From the NCBI GenBank assembly GCA_020850995.1, contig JADZDP010000094.1, forward strand, positions 1-64,000: 64,000 nucleotides of DNA. The letters run 5' to 3'. This document shows positions 24,953 through 32,990 of the stretch, one piece after another; the stretch's first letter is position 1, and each line of letters begins with the position of its first letter. The translations under genes and the position numbers were made by a program. Under the pieces are notes generated by a model. The model was not told the origin of the DNA. It was given only the letters and a program-made list of their open reading frames with translations, and searched no databases. This DNA comes from Deltaproteobacteria bacterium (GTDB lineage: Bacteria > Myxococcota > UBA727 > VGSZ01).

Positions 24953-25693
24953 CTACACCCGGACGCCGCCGCGGCGACGGCGCAGCGCCAAGAGCGCCAG
25001 CGCCAACGCGGCGCCCGGCGCCACGGGCGTGGCCGCGCAGCCCACCTGCGACACCGTCACGGGCGTGGCGGCGGCGACGTTGCCGGCGCCATCGATGGCG
25101 ACGACCTCGTAGTCCTGCGTGCCGCCGGCGTAGCCCCAGTCGGAGAAGTACAGGCCCGCGTTTGGACCTTGCACCACGGCGGTCGACACCAGCGCGCGCT
25201 CGTCGCCGTCGACGCTCTTGAAGGTGGCCGCGGCGAGGTTGGCGGCGGCGCCGACCTCGAGCTCGACGTGCGGGCGCTCGAGCAGCGGGCTCACCACGTC
25301 GGCGCGCACCACGTTGGCGGGCGGCGCCGGGCCTTCGATGAGGCCGTTGCCGGTGGTCCAGCTGACGTCCTCGGTGTAGCCGCCGACGCCGAAGGTCAGG
25401 CGCACCGTGACGTTCGACAGCGCGGGCTGCAGCGGCAATCGCGCGATGGTGATGCCATCGACCACCTCCAGGGTCGCCGGCGTCAGCGCCTCGTCGGCGC
25501 CATCGAACGTGACCACATCGACCGCCGTGGGCAGCTCGAGCGTGATGAAGGCGGCGTTGCGCGCCACGTCGGTCTGACCCGGCGAAGGCACGCGCATCAT
25601 GGCCGGGGCCATCAAGGCGTCTTCGGCGGCGGGCGCGCCCTCATAGACGCGGAGCTGCGTGGGGACGAGGAGCAGGAGCGCGGTGACGAGCAT
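24953..25693 (-). CDS. Secreted beta-rich protein with MYXO-CTERM tail
   Basis: The 246-aa protein starts at ATG 25693, with AGAGG seven nt upstream, and has a signal peptide (MLVTALLLLVPTQ). Beta-strand-rich sequence follows. The C-terminus reads VSQVGCAATP, a hydrophobic alanine/leucine stretch and LRRRRGG, a MYXO-CTERM-type signal with the Cys as the expected processing and lipidation site. It would be displayed on the surface. No domain family recognised. It precedes the kinase gene at 24941 by 11 nt, so the two are probably co-transcribed. Confidence 0.78.
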   Translation of the reverse strand: MLVTALLLLVPTQLRVYEGAPAAEDALMAPAMMRVPSPGQTDVARNAAFITLELPTAVDVVTFDGADEALTPATLEVVDGITIARLPLQPALSNVTVRLTFGVGGYTEDVSWTTGNGLIEGPAPPANVVRADVVSPLLERPHVELEVGAAANLAAATFKSVDGDERALVSTAVVQGPNAGLYFSDWGYAGGTQDYEVVAIDGAGNVAAATPVTVSQVGCAATPVAPGAALALALLALRRRRGGVRV

Positions 25694-25833
25694 GGGTGTG
25701 CCTCTGGGTAGCACAGCGGAAAGCAATGGGCGTGCCCACAGCGCCACGGCGCCCGCATGCCGCCGGAGGGCATGGGGCGCCGCGGTTTTTCGTCGGATCC
25801 CGGACTGGCCCGGGTGTTCAGATCAGCCGCCGC

Positions 25834-26889
25834 TCACGCGACCGTCACTTCCTTCGTCAGGTACACGTCCTGGATGGCGTTCAAGAGCTCGATGCCGTCC
25901 TTCCTCGCCTTCTGGAAGGCCTTGCGCCCAGAGATGAGCCCGGCGCCGCCGGCGCGCTTGTTGATGACCGCGGTGCGCACCGCCTCGGCGAGGTCGGTGG
26001 CGCCCTTGGACTCGCCGCCCGAGTTGATGAGCGGCGCGCGGCCCATGTAGTTGGTGGCCACCTGGTAGCGGCACAGGTCGATGGGGTTGTCGGTGGTCAG
26101 CTTCTCGTAGACGGCCTTGTGCGTCTTGCCGAAGGCGAGCGCGTTGTAGCCGCCGTTATTCTCGGGGAGCTTCTGCTTGATGATGTCGGCCTCGATGGTG
26201 ACGCCGAGGTGGTTGGCCTGGCCCGTCAGGTCGGCCGAGGCGTGGTAGTCGACGCCGTCCTTCTTGAAGGCGTTGTTGCGCAGGTAGCACCACAAGACCG
26301 TCACCATGCCGAGCTCGTGCGCGCGCGCGAAGGCGTCGGACACCTCTTGCAGTTGGCGACGCGAGGCTTGCTGGCCCCAGTAGATGGTGGCGCCCACCGA
26401 GGTGCAGCCCATCTCGAAGGCGCGCTCGACGGTGGTGAACATGGTCTGGTCGGGCTCTTGCGGCAGGCTCAAGAGCTCGTTGTGGTTGAGCTTGAGCATC
26501 ATCGGGATCTTGTGCGCGTACCTGCGCGCGATGGACCCGAGCACACCGTAGGTCGAGCACACGCCGTTGCACCCGCCCTCGATGGCGAGCTCGACGATGT
26601 TCTTGGGATCGAAGTACTCGGGGTTCGGCGCGAAGCTGGCGCCGCCAGAGTGCTCGATGCCCTGATCGACGGGGAGCAGCGAGAGGTAGCCGGTGCCGCT
26701 CAGGCGACCGTGCGTGAACATCGCCTGCAGGTTGCGCATGACGGCCGGCGAGCGGTCGCTGCCCGACACGACGCGATCGATGAAGTCGGGCCCGGGCAGG
26801 TGCAGGCTCTCCTTGGGGATGGTCTTGCAGACGTGGTTGAGCAGGCTCTCGTCTTTGCCGAGCAGCGAGGTGATTTTCGTTAGGCTCAT
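25834..26889 (-). CDS. fbaB: Class I fructose-bisphosphate aldolase FbaB
   Basis: This enzyme cleaves fructose-1,6-bisphosphate to two triose phosphates through a Schiff base. At 351 aa it matches E. coli FbaB (DhnA type). Motifs include [38 protein letters not shown] and [13 protein letters not shown], and the frame has no internal defect. ATG 26889 follows GAGGAG. It lies 58 nt downstream of the Cys-rich lipoprotein gene on the same strand, but likely has its own promoter. Confidence 0.95.
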   Translation of the reverse strand: MSLTKITSLLGKDESLLNHVCKTIPKESLHLPGPDFIDRVVSGSDRSPAVMRNLQAMFTHGRLSGTGYLSLLPVDQGIEHSGGASFAPNPEYFDPKNIVELAIEGGCNGVCSTYGVLGSIARRYAHKIPMMLKLNHNELLSLPQEPDQTMFTTVERAFEMGCTSVGATIYWGQQASRRQLQEVSDAFARAHELGMVTVLWCYLRNNAFKKDGVDYHASADLTGQANHLGVTIEADIIKQKLPENNGGYNALAFGKTHKAVYEKLTTDNPIDLCRYQVATNYMGRAPLINSGGESKGATDLAEAVRTAVINKRAGGAGLISGRKAFQKARKDGIELLNAIQDVYLTKEVTVA

Positions 26890-26947
26890 GGGGTGCTCCT
26901 CGGGCGGCCGTCTGGCACGGCCGACGACGAGGATCAACGCCCGCGCG

Positions 26948-28585
26948 TCAACGCCGGCGGCGCCGCAGGGCGCGCAACCGCAGCGGCACGACGATGCCCA
27001 TCATCACGGTCATCTGGAACCAACCCGGGTTCGACATGCACGAGGCCGGCAGTTGCGTGCAGGTGCCGTTGGCGCACACGCCGCTCTCGCACTGCTCGGC
27101 GAGCTCGCAGGCCTGCCCTGGCGCGAACAGGCCCACGCAGTCGCCGCTGGCCTCGTCGCAGAACGCGCCGGCGGCGCACACCAGATCGCCGCCCCCTTGG
27201 GGGGCGCCGCACGTCTCGCCGATGCGCGGCCGGGCCACGCAGCGCGACGCCGAGCAGTAGCCGTCCGCGCCGCAGGCGCCGCTGAGCGAGCAGGCGGCGT
27301 CGATGGCGGGCGCCGCGCCGCAGCTGCCCGTGGGCGCCGCGCCCACGCACAGCAGGCTCGCGTCCTCGCAGTGGCTATCGGCCGCGCACGGGCTGCCCGC
27401 CGCCGCCACCACGCAGGTGCCATCGACGCACGCGCCCTCGGTGCAGTCGACGGCGCCAAGCACGCAGGTGTCGCCAGGCTCGGGGGCCGTGGCGCAGGTG
27501 TCGGTGCTGCCGTCACAGCCGAGGCCCTCCCGACAATCGGCGTCGTCGACGCAGCCCTCGCCCACGCCGGCGGCAGGCACGCACGCGCCCGCCGTGCACA
27601 CGAAGTGGCCGTGGCAGTCGCTGGTGTCGTCGCAACCGGCGCTGGCGCCGCCGCGGTCGAGGCACTGGTGCTCGCCGCCCACGCTCGCGGGGCGACACAC
27701 GGAGCAGCTGCCGTTGCACGCGTCCTCGTCATCCACGCAGGCAGCGCCGTCGGCCAGGCGCGCGGCGCACGCGCCGCCGGCGCAGCCCAGGCCCTCGGCG
27801 CACTCGCCGTCCGACGCGCAGCCATCACCCACGTCGCCGCGGGTCACGCACTGCGAGGGGTCGAGGCTGCTGTCGCAGCGCAGGCCATCGGCGCAGTCGA
27901 GATCCTCGCAGCTCGCGCCGAGCCCCGCCGGCGTGGTGCACTGGTAGGCGGCGCACACGAGCCCTTCGGCGCAGGAGCGCACGGCGCCCGCGCCGCCGGA
28001 AGCGCAGGGATCGCCCAGGGCCGCGGGGGGCAAGCAGGAGAGCGCCGCCTCGAGGTCGTCGGACTCGCACAGGTAGCCGGCGGGGCAGTCCCAGCCCTGC
28101 ACACAAGCGCCGCCGGCCCCCACGCGGCCCGCCGTGAGCGGCGCTGCGCATGCCACGGGCGTGTCGGCGGCGTTCTTGGTGAGCGGCAGCTCCACCGCCG
28201 CGCAGGCGCGGATGGCGGTGAGGTCGAAGTCCACGCGCGCGCCGTCGAGCGCGATCTGCCAGTCGGCGGCGGCGCCTTGCTCGCAGGTGTCGGTGGCCAT
28301 GGCCAAGAGCTCCGCCCCAGTCGGTGCGTCATCGACGGTGCAGCGCTGATCGAAGCCGAGCACGGCGCCGTAGGTGATGCGCAGCGTGCCCGCCACGGAG
28401 TACGCGCACAGCTCGATGGCCTCGGCGCTCAGCTCGATCTCACCCTCGCCCTCGCCCTCTTCCCCCTCGCCTTCGCCTTCTTCCCCCTCGCCCTCGCCCT
28501 CGCCCACCTCGGGCTCGCAGGCGAAGCAGGCCGGCAGCGTCGCGGCCAGCGCGAGCAGAAGGACGACGTGCAGGGTGCGCTTCAT
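26948..28585 (-). CDS. Cys-rich lipoprotein with (GE)n linker and basic C-terminal anchor
   Basis: The 545-aa protein starts at ATG 28585 (ATGA overlap with the MFS gene stop). A lipoprotein signal ([12 protein letters not shown]) is followed by an acidic linker of Gly-Glu repeats, a small domain, and then about ten disulfide-rich repeats of the form GxxC...C...GLxC...C (for example [16 protein letters not shown]). It ends with [15 protein letters not shown], a hydrophobic stretch and LRRRRR, which looks like a variant MYXO-CTERM tail. So both ends could be membrane-anchored. A surface, adhesion-like role is likely, with no enzyme motif. Confidence 0.85.
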   Translation of the reverse strand: MKRTLHVVLLLALAATLPACFACEPEVGEGEGEGEEGEGEGEEGEGEGEIELSAEAIELCAYSVAGTLRITYGAVLGFDQRCTVDDAPTGAELLAMATDTCEQGAAADWQIALDGARVDFDLTAIRACAAVELPLTKNAADTPVACAAPLTAGRVGAGGACVQGWDCPAGYLCESDDLEAALSCLPPAALGDPCASGGAGAVRSCAEGLVCAAYQCTTPAGLGASCEDLDCADGLRCDSSLDPSQCVTRGDVGDGCASDGECAEGLGCAGGACAARLADGAACVDDEDACNGSCSVCRPASVGGEHQCLDRGGASAGCDDTSDCHGHFVCTAGACVPAAGVGEGCVDDADCREGLGCDGSTDTCATAPEPGDTCVLGAVDCTEGACVDGTCVVAAAGSPCAADSHCEDASLLCVGAAPTGSCGAAPAIDAACSLSGACGADGYCSASRCVARPRIGETCGAPQGGGDLVCAAGAFCDEASGDCVGLFAPGQACELAEQCESGVCANGTCTQLPASCMSNPGWFQMTVMMGIVVPLRLRALRRRRR

Positions 28586-29745
28586 GGTGACCTCGGGGAC
28601 CGGAGCTGTAGCGCACCGATGGCGACGAGGGCGGTGACCAGTGACACCGACATCGCTGTCATAGCGCCCAGGCGATCCCACGCCACACCGACGACGATCC
28701 CGGCGGGCAGCGCGCATAGGCCCGTGACGAGGTGGTAGAGGCCGAAGGCGCGGCCCTTCTCGTCGGCGCGCGCGGCGGCGCCCACGAGCGCGCGCTCGAG
28801 GGGCTCGCGCGCGCCGTGGCCGAGGCCGAGCACGACGGCCGCCAGCCACACCACAGCGCCGTGGGGCACGCACAAGAGCGCGACGCCAGCTGCTACCACC
28901 AGCCACGCGAGCGCGAGGTAGCGCCGGGCCGCCACGTTGGCGCGCGCCACGGCCCCCGCCGCCACCACCTTGGCGACGTGCAAGACCACCCACACCAAGG
29001 GCAAGAGCGCATCGACCAGGCCGAGCTCGCGCGCGCGCACCAAGACGAACAGGTCGCCGAGCGCGCCCACGGAGAAGAGCCCCACGGCGAGCAAGAGGCG
29101 CAGGAGCGCCGGCGGCAGCGCGCCGTCGACGAGGCGGGGCCCGCCCTCGAGCGCGACGGGCGTCGCGGGCTCGCGCACGAACGAGAGCGCGAGCACGGCG
29201 AGCGCCCCGGGGATCCACGCGAACACGATGGCGCGCGGCGCGCTCAACCCGAGCGCGAGCAGGCCGCTCGCCAAGAGCGGGCCCACGATGGCGCCCGTGT
29301 GGTCCATCTGGCGATGGAAGGCGAAGGCGCGCGGCTGGTCGCTCGCCTCGACGCTGTCGGCGATGAGCGCGTCGCGCGGCGCCGAGCGCACGCCCTTGCC
29401 TACGCGGTCGACGGCGCGCACCAGCACGATGTGCCAGGGGCTCGAGGCCAAGGCCACCAGCGGGCGCACCATGGTGGAGAGCGCGTAGCCCGCGAGCGCG
29501 AAGGGCTTGCGCGTGCGCCACCGATCGGAGAGGCGGCCAAACACCAGCTTGAGCACGGCCGAGAGCGCGTCGGCCACGCCCTCGATGAGCCCCACCATCC
29601 ACGCGCCGCCGCCGAGGGTGCCCAAGACCAGCGAGGGGATGAGCGGCAAGATCATCTCGCTCGAGGCGTCGGTGAGCAGGCTGGTGAGGCCGAGCAGCAC
29701 GACGACGCGCGGCAGGCGAGCCCGGGGGGCGGCCGGGGTGGTCAT
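28582..29745 (-). CDS. MFS transporter
   Basis: The 387-aa protein has about twelve membrane segments and MFS features: a loop motif GRLSDRWRTRKP after helix 2, VDRVGKGVRSAPRDALIAD, and a second half with KGRAFGLYHLVTG. The region VRAVDRVGKGVRSAPRDAL is typical of a bacterial MFS subgroup annotated as putative efflux or metabolite transporters. Substrate cannot be told. The stop overlaps the next lipoprotein start by ATGA. Its promoter must lie within or beside the palindromic element 29785-29949. Confidence 0.9.
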   Translation of the reverse strand: MTTPAAPRARLPRVVVLLGLTSLLTDASSEMILPLIPSLVLGTLGGGAWMVGLIEGVADALSAVLKLVFGRLSDRWRTRKPFALAGYALSTMVRPLVALASSPWHIVLVRAVDRVGKGVRSAPRDALIADSVEASDQPRAFAFHRQMDHTGAIVGPLLASGLLALGLSAPRAIVFAWIPGALAVLALSFVREPATPVALEGGPRLVDGALPPALLRLLLAVGLFSVGALGDLFVLVRARELGLVDALLPLVWVVLHVAKVVAAGAVARANVAARRYLALAWLVVAAGVALLCVPHGAVVWLAAVVLGLGHGAREPLERALVGAAARADEKGRAFGLYHLVTGLCALPAGIVVGVAWDRLGAMTAMSVSLVTALVAIGALQLRSPRSP

Positions 29746-29784
29746 GGGCGCGTGCTAGGGCGTGTTCCTGTGCGGAGAAAGGCC

Positions 29785-29949
29785 CTACAGCGGAGACCAG
29801 TTGCGTTGATGGTCGCCGGGCTTGGTCCTTGCCACGACCCCTGCGTCGTGTCCTCGCCGCGTACCACGAGGTACGCGGCTGCGGTACTCCTTGGGCTCCT
29901 GGCAAGTCCCTGCGCCGGGCTCGATCAACACAACTGGTCTCCGCTGTAG
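29785..29949. repeat. Palindromic element A, about 165 bp
   Basis: The ends are near-perfect inverted arms: CTACAGCGGAGACCAGTTG (29785 on) and its complement at 29924-29949, 25 of 26 positions matching. Complementarity continues imperfectly inward to a perfect hairpin CCGCGTACC-ACGA-GGTACGCGG near the centre. The element fills almost all of the gap between the divergent MFS and M14 genes, ending ten bp before the M14 start codon. It shares core sequence with element B at 32077-32243. It may be a MITE-like insertion, a structured RNA, or a regulatory palindrome. Confidence 0.85.
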
Positions 29950-29958
29950 TGTGCCCGC

Positions 29959-32079
29959 ATGCTCGTGCCGCTCGTCGCGCTCCTCGCGCTGCAACTGCCG
30001 CCGCCCGCGCAGAGCTTCCCCGCCTTCGACCTCGCCTGGGAGCGCGTACTGGTGGGCGCGCCACCGGTGGTGGGCGCCGTGGTGGAGGACGCCGGCGCGG
30101 CCACCACGCGCGGCCGCTTTGCCGTGGAGGGCGACGCGTTGCGCATGGTGGAGCCCGCGCCCTGGGGCGAGAGCCTGTGGCTCTCGCCGCGCATGCTCGA
30201 CGACGGCGTGGTGCGCGCGCGCATGCAGGTGGGCGCCGCGGTGGACTGCACGCTGGTCGCGCGCGCCGCGCTCGACGAGGGCAGCGGCGAGCTCGCGAGC
30301 GGCATCGGCGTCAGCGTCGAGAAGGGCAAGCTGCGCCTGATGCGCTGGGAGCATGCGGTGCCGCGCTTCCTGGGCGCCGAGCAGCCCCTCGAGGGCGCGC
30401 TGGTGCCGGGCAGCACGCTCGAGCTCGTGGTGGTGCTGGCGGGGCCGGTGGTGAGCGTCACGGTGTACGACGGGGCCACGCTGCTGCCGCGCGCGCGCCT
30501 GGCGGTGCACGAGCGCGGCTCGCTGGCCGGGCGCGTGGGCTGGCGCGTGGGCAAGGTGCACGATCGCACGAGCGGGCTCTCGCTCCTGTCGGTGGGCAAG
30601 AGCGTCGACGCGCCGCCCTTGGCCGCGCACGACGCGGGCGCCGGCGCCGAGCGGCTGGTGGTGTTCCCCGCCGACCAGCGCGCGCGGCTGCCGTGGGACC
30701 TGCGCGACCGGGTGGTGGCCGAGGAGGACGAGGGCGGCCGCGCGCTCGCGTTCCTCGTCACCGACCCCTTGGGGCAAGAGCGCGCGCTGCGCGCCGGCAT
30801 CGCGCCCGTGCGCGTCAAGACGCAGATGCCGTGGAAGTACCTCGACCCCGCGCTCTACGCGCGCCTCGGCAAGGCGCCCACGCGCACCGCGGCGGGCTTC
30901 AAGATCGACGAGAGCTACAAAGACGCGGCCATGGTCGAGGCGCTGCTCAAGGGCTACGCCGAGCGCTTCCCCGACATCACCTACTTGCTCGAGATTGGGC
31001 GCGGCCACGACGGGCGTCCACTCTGGGCGCTCAAGATCTCGGACCACGCGCGCGCCGAGGAAGACGAGAGCGCCGTGCTGCTCGACGGCGCGCACCACGG
31101 CGGCGAGCTGATGTCGACGGAGTTCGTGCTCGACGCCATCCAGCAACTGCTCGAGCGCTATCGCAAGGACGCGCGCGTCACCGCCTGGGTCGACGGGCTC
31201 GAGATCTGGTGCGTGCCCTTGGTCAACGTCGACGGCAACGCGCGCTACGTCCACGCCACGCGCGACTACGACCGGAAGAACGGGCGCGACCTCGAGGGCG
31301 ACGGCGACGTCGACGGCTGGGACGGCGTGGACCTGTATCGCAACTACCCGGTGCGCTGGGGCGGCCTGGGCGAGGTGGGCTCGCGCAGCAACCCCTTCCA
31401 TTACCGCTACCGCGGCCCCTCGGCGGGCAGCGAGCCCGAGGTGCAGGCCATGATGCGGCTCGCCGAGCGTGAGCGCTTCGTGGCATCCATCGACTTTCAC
31501 ACCAACGCCACCAAGATCTTGGTGCCCTACACCGACCCGTCGCTCGCGAACCCCAAGAACAACGAGGCATGGACGGTGGCCGAGGAGATCGCGGCCAAGC
31601 TGCCGGTGCAGGTGAACGGCCAGCGCTACACCGTGGCGAGGAACCTCTATCCCGTCGACGGCACCGCGCAGGACTGGCTGCGCTTCTCCCACGGCACCGT
31701 GGCGCTCTTGGTGGAGGGGCCCACCAACAACCCGCTGCCCTACGGCAAGACGCGCACGCCGGCGGTGCTCGGCACGCGCCCCACCTGGCAGCACCTCTTC
31801 GAGCGCGTGCGTGGCGGGCCCACGGTGAGCGGCTTCGTGAAGGACGAGCGGGGCGCGCCCATCGTTGCCGAGGTGATCATCGACGAGCACGCGCCCGTGG
31901 GCGGTGAGCGCTGGACCACGCGAGCGCGGGACGGGCGCTTCGCGCGCCTGTTGGGCGCACCGGGGCGCTACACCTTGCGCGTGCGCGCCGAGGGCTTCGC
32001 CGAGGTGGTGCGGCAGCTCGATGTGCCTGTGGCTGGCACCGTCCGCGTCGACGTCGAGCTTCAGCGCCCGATGCGCTAA
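29959..32079 (+). CDS. Secreted M14-family zinc carboxypeptidase with C-terminal regulatory-like domain
   Basis: The 706-aa protein has a short signal peptide (MLVPLVALLALQLPPPAQS), an N-terminal beta-sandwich (about residues 25-210), an M14 peptidase domain and a C-terminal CarboxypepD_reg-like beta domain (VSGFVKDERGAPIVAEVIID). In the catalytic domain GAHHGGE near residue 379 gives the zinc HxxE, DFHTNA near residue 512 the third ligand, and LLVEGP near residue 583 the catalytic Glu. It is expected to act in periplasm or outside on peptides or peptidoglycan. It is flanked on both sides by related 165-bp palindromes. Confidence 0.92.
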   Translation: MLVPLVALLALQLPPPAQSFPAFDLAWERVLVGAPPVVGAVVEDAGAATTRGRFAVEGDALRMVEPAPWGESLWLSPRMLDDGVVRARMQVGAAVDCTLVARAALDEGSGELASGIGVSVEKGKLRLMRWEHAVPRFLGAEQPLEGALVPGSTLELVVVLAGPVVSVTVYDGATLLPRARLAVHERGSLAGRVGWRVGKVHDRTSGLSLLSVGKSVDAPPLAAHDAGAGAERLVVFPADQRARLPWDLRDRVVAEEDEGGRALAFLVTDPLGQERALRAGIAPVRVKTQMPWKYLDPALYARLGKAPTRTAAGFKIDESYKDAAMVEALLKGYAERFPDITYLLEIGRGHDGRPLWALKISDHARAEEDESAVLLDGAHHGGELMSTEFVLDAIQQLLERYRKDARVTAWVDGLEIWCVPLVNVDGNARYVHATRDYDRKNGRDLEGDGDVDGWDGVDLYRNYPVRWGGLGEVGSRSNPFHYRYRGPSAGSEPEVQAMMRLAERERFVASIDFHTNATKILVPYTDPSLANPKNNEAWTVAEEIAAKLPVQVNGQRYTVARNLYPVDGTAQDWLRFSHGTVALLVEGPTNNPLPYGKTRTPAVLGTRPTWQHLFERVRGGPTVSGFVKDERGAPIVAEVIIDEHAPVGGERWTTRARDGRFARLLGAPGRYTLRVRAEGFAEVVRQLDVPVAGTVRVDVELQRPMR

Positions 32080-32243
32080 GGGCCCGCGAATGGACAACTC
32101 AGTCGTCCTCGCGAGCGATCCATCGTCGCTGGCGGCGTCGCGTCCTCGGTCCGTGGCGACGGCTACGGCCCTGCGGGGCTCCTTGCCATCGACGCGCCTC
32201 GCTCGCGATCACCGATCGACTTGTCCGTTCGCGGGCCCTAAGC
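32077..32243. repeat. Palindromic element B, about 167 bp
   Basis: It begins at the TAA stop of the M14 gene and ends eight bp before the next start. Outer arms CTAAGGGCCCGCGAATGGAC and the complement of TTGTCCGTTCGCGGGCCCTAAG pair with few mismatches, as do inner blocks TCGCGAGCGA. The core GCGTCGCGTCCTCG ... CTGCGGGGCTCCTTG matches GCGTCGTGTCCTCG ... CTGCGGTACTCCTTG in element A, though the arms differ. A common origin is likely. Confidence 0.8.
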
Positions 32244-32250
32244 TGCACGA

Positions 32251-32931
32251 GTGACCAAGCTCGGTGGCGTCAACAACATGCCCGGCCGCGGCGGCGGCGC
32301 TGTCGGCGGGCGCGGTGGGCAGGCCGCCCAAGAGCGCGTCAACATCCGCGACCTACCAGAAGACGTGCAGCGCGCGCACGAGCTGTTGACGGCGCTGTCG
32401 TCCTTCGACGGCAACGGCTTCGCGTCCCTCATCGCGGCCGCGGGCGTGAAAGAGCCCGTGGGCGCCTTGGGCCTCAAGCGCATCGCCGCGCTCTTCGAGT
32501 CGCTTGGCATGCCGCTCACCGCGCGCGGCATCGCGCGCTTCAAGGCCGATCGCGGGCTGCCCACGGGCGGCGGGCTCTCGTCGGCGGTGGCCGCGCGCGC
32601 CTACGTGCGCGCCCTCGACGGCAACGAGATCGTGATCCGCCTCGACAAGGGCGACGAGGTGGCGCTGCGCCCGAGCGAGCGCGCCCTGCTGCAGTTCTTG
32701 CGCCGCATGCAGGAGCAGCGCGGGGCCGACACGCTGCGCCCCGTCAAGGAGCTGCTCGGGCTCAACAACCCGCCGCTGCCGGCGGCCGCCGAGGGCCTCG
32801 AGAACGAATACGTCGGGCTCGCCGGTCTGCGCGCCATCGAGCACGTCACCACCATGCGCAGCATCCCGCTCACGCCCGAAGGGTGGCGCGAGCTAATCCG
32901 CCAGCTCTCGAGCGAGCAGGGCGCGAAGTAG
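32251..32931 (+). CDS. Hypothetical protein
   Basis: The 226-aa protein begins at GTG 32251 with a Gly-rich N-terminus (GRGGGAVGGRGGQ) and continues with a mainly helical body (LPEDVQRAHELLTALSSFDGNGFASLI ... LKRIAALFESLGMPLT). A weak resemblance to peptidoglycan-binding helices (ARGIARFKADRGLPTGGGLS) is noted but not relied on. No signal peptide or membrane segment. A perfect hairpin starts at its stop codon. Confidence 0.6.
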   Translation: MTKLGGVNNMPGRGGGAVGGRGGQAAQERVNIRDLPEDVQRAHELLTALSSFDGNGFASLIAAAGVKEPVGALGLKRIAALFESLGMPLTARGIARFKADRGLPTGGGLSSAVAARAYVRALDGNEIVIRLDKGDEVALRPSERALLQFLRRMQEQRGADTLRPVKELLGLNNPPLPAAAEGLENEYVGLAGLRAIEHVTTMRSIPLTPEGWRELIRQLSSEQGAK

Positions 32932-32956
32932 GGGCGGGGACAAGCCCCGCCCCTAC
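32928..32956. terminator. Bidirectional hairpin between convergent genes
   Basis: A perfect 12-bp stem GTAGGGGCGGGG / CCCCGCCCCTAC with a 5-nt loop lies between the stop at 32931 and the convergent kinase stop at 32991. There is no T-tract on either side, so it would stall or protect transcripts rather than act as a classical intrinsic terminator. Confidence 0.6.
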
Positions 32957-32990
32957 AACCCCAGCGACTGCGACGACGCTCACGGCCAGC

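Noticed and set aside
28430..28512. Repeat array as a regulatory or mobile element
   Set aside because: It is only the DNA of the Gly-Glu linker inside the Cys-rich lipoprotein gene.
32251..32931. Peptidoglycan-binding protein
   Set aside because: The resemblance is limited to one helix-turn stretch (IARFKADRGLPTGGGLS) and the protein has no export signal, so it was left as hypothetical.
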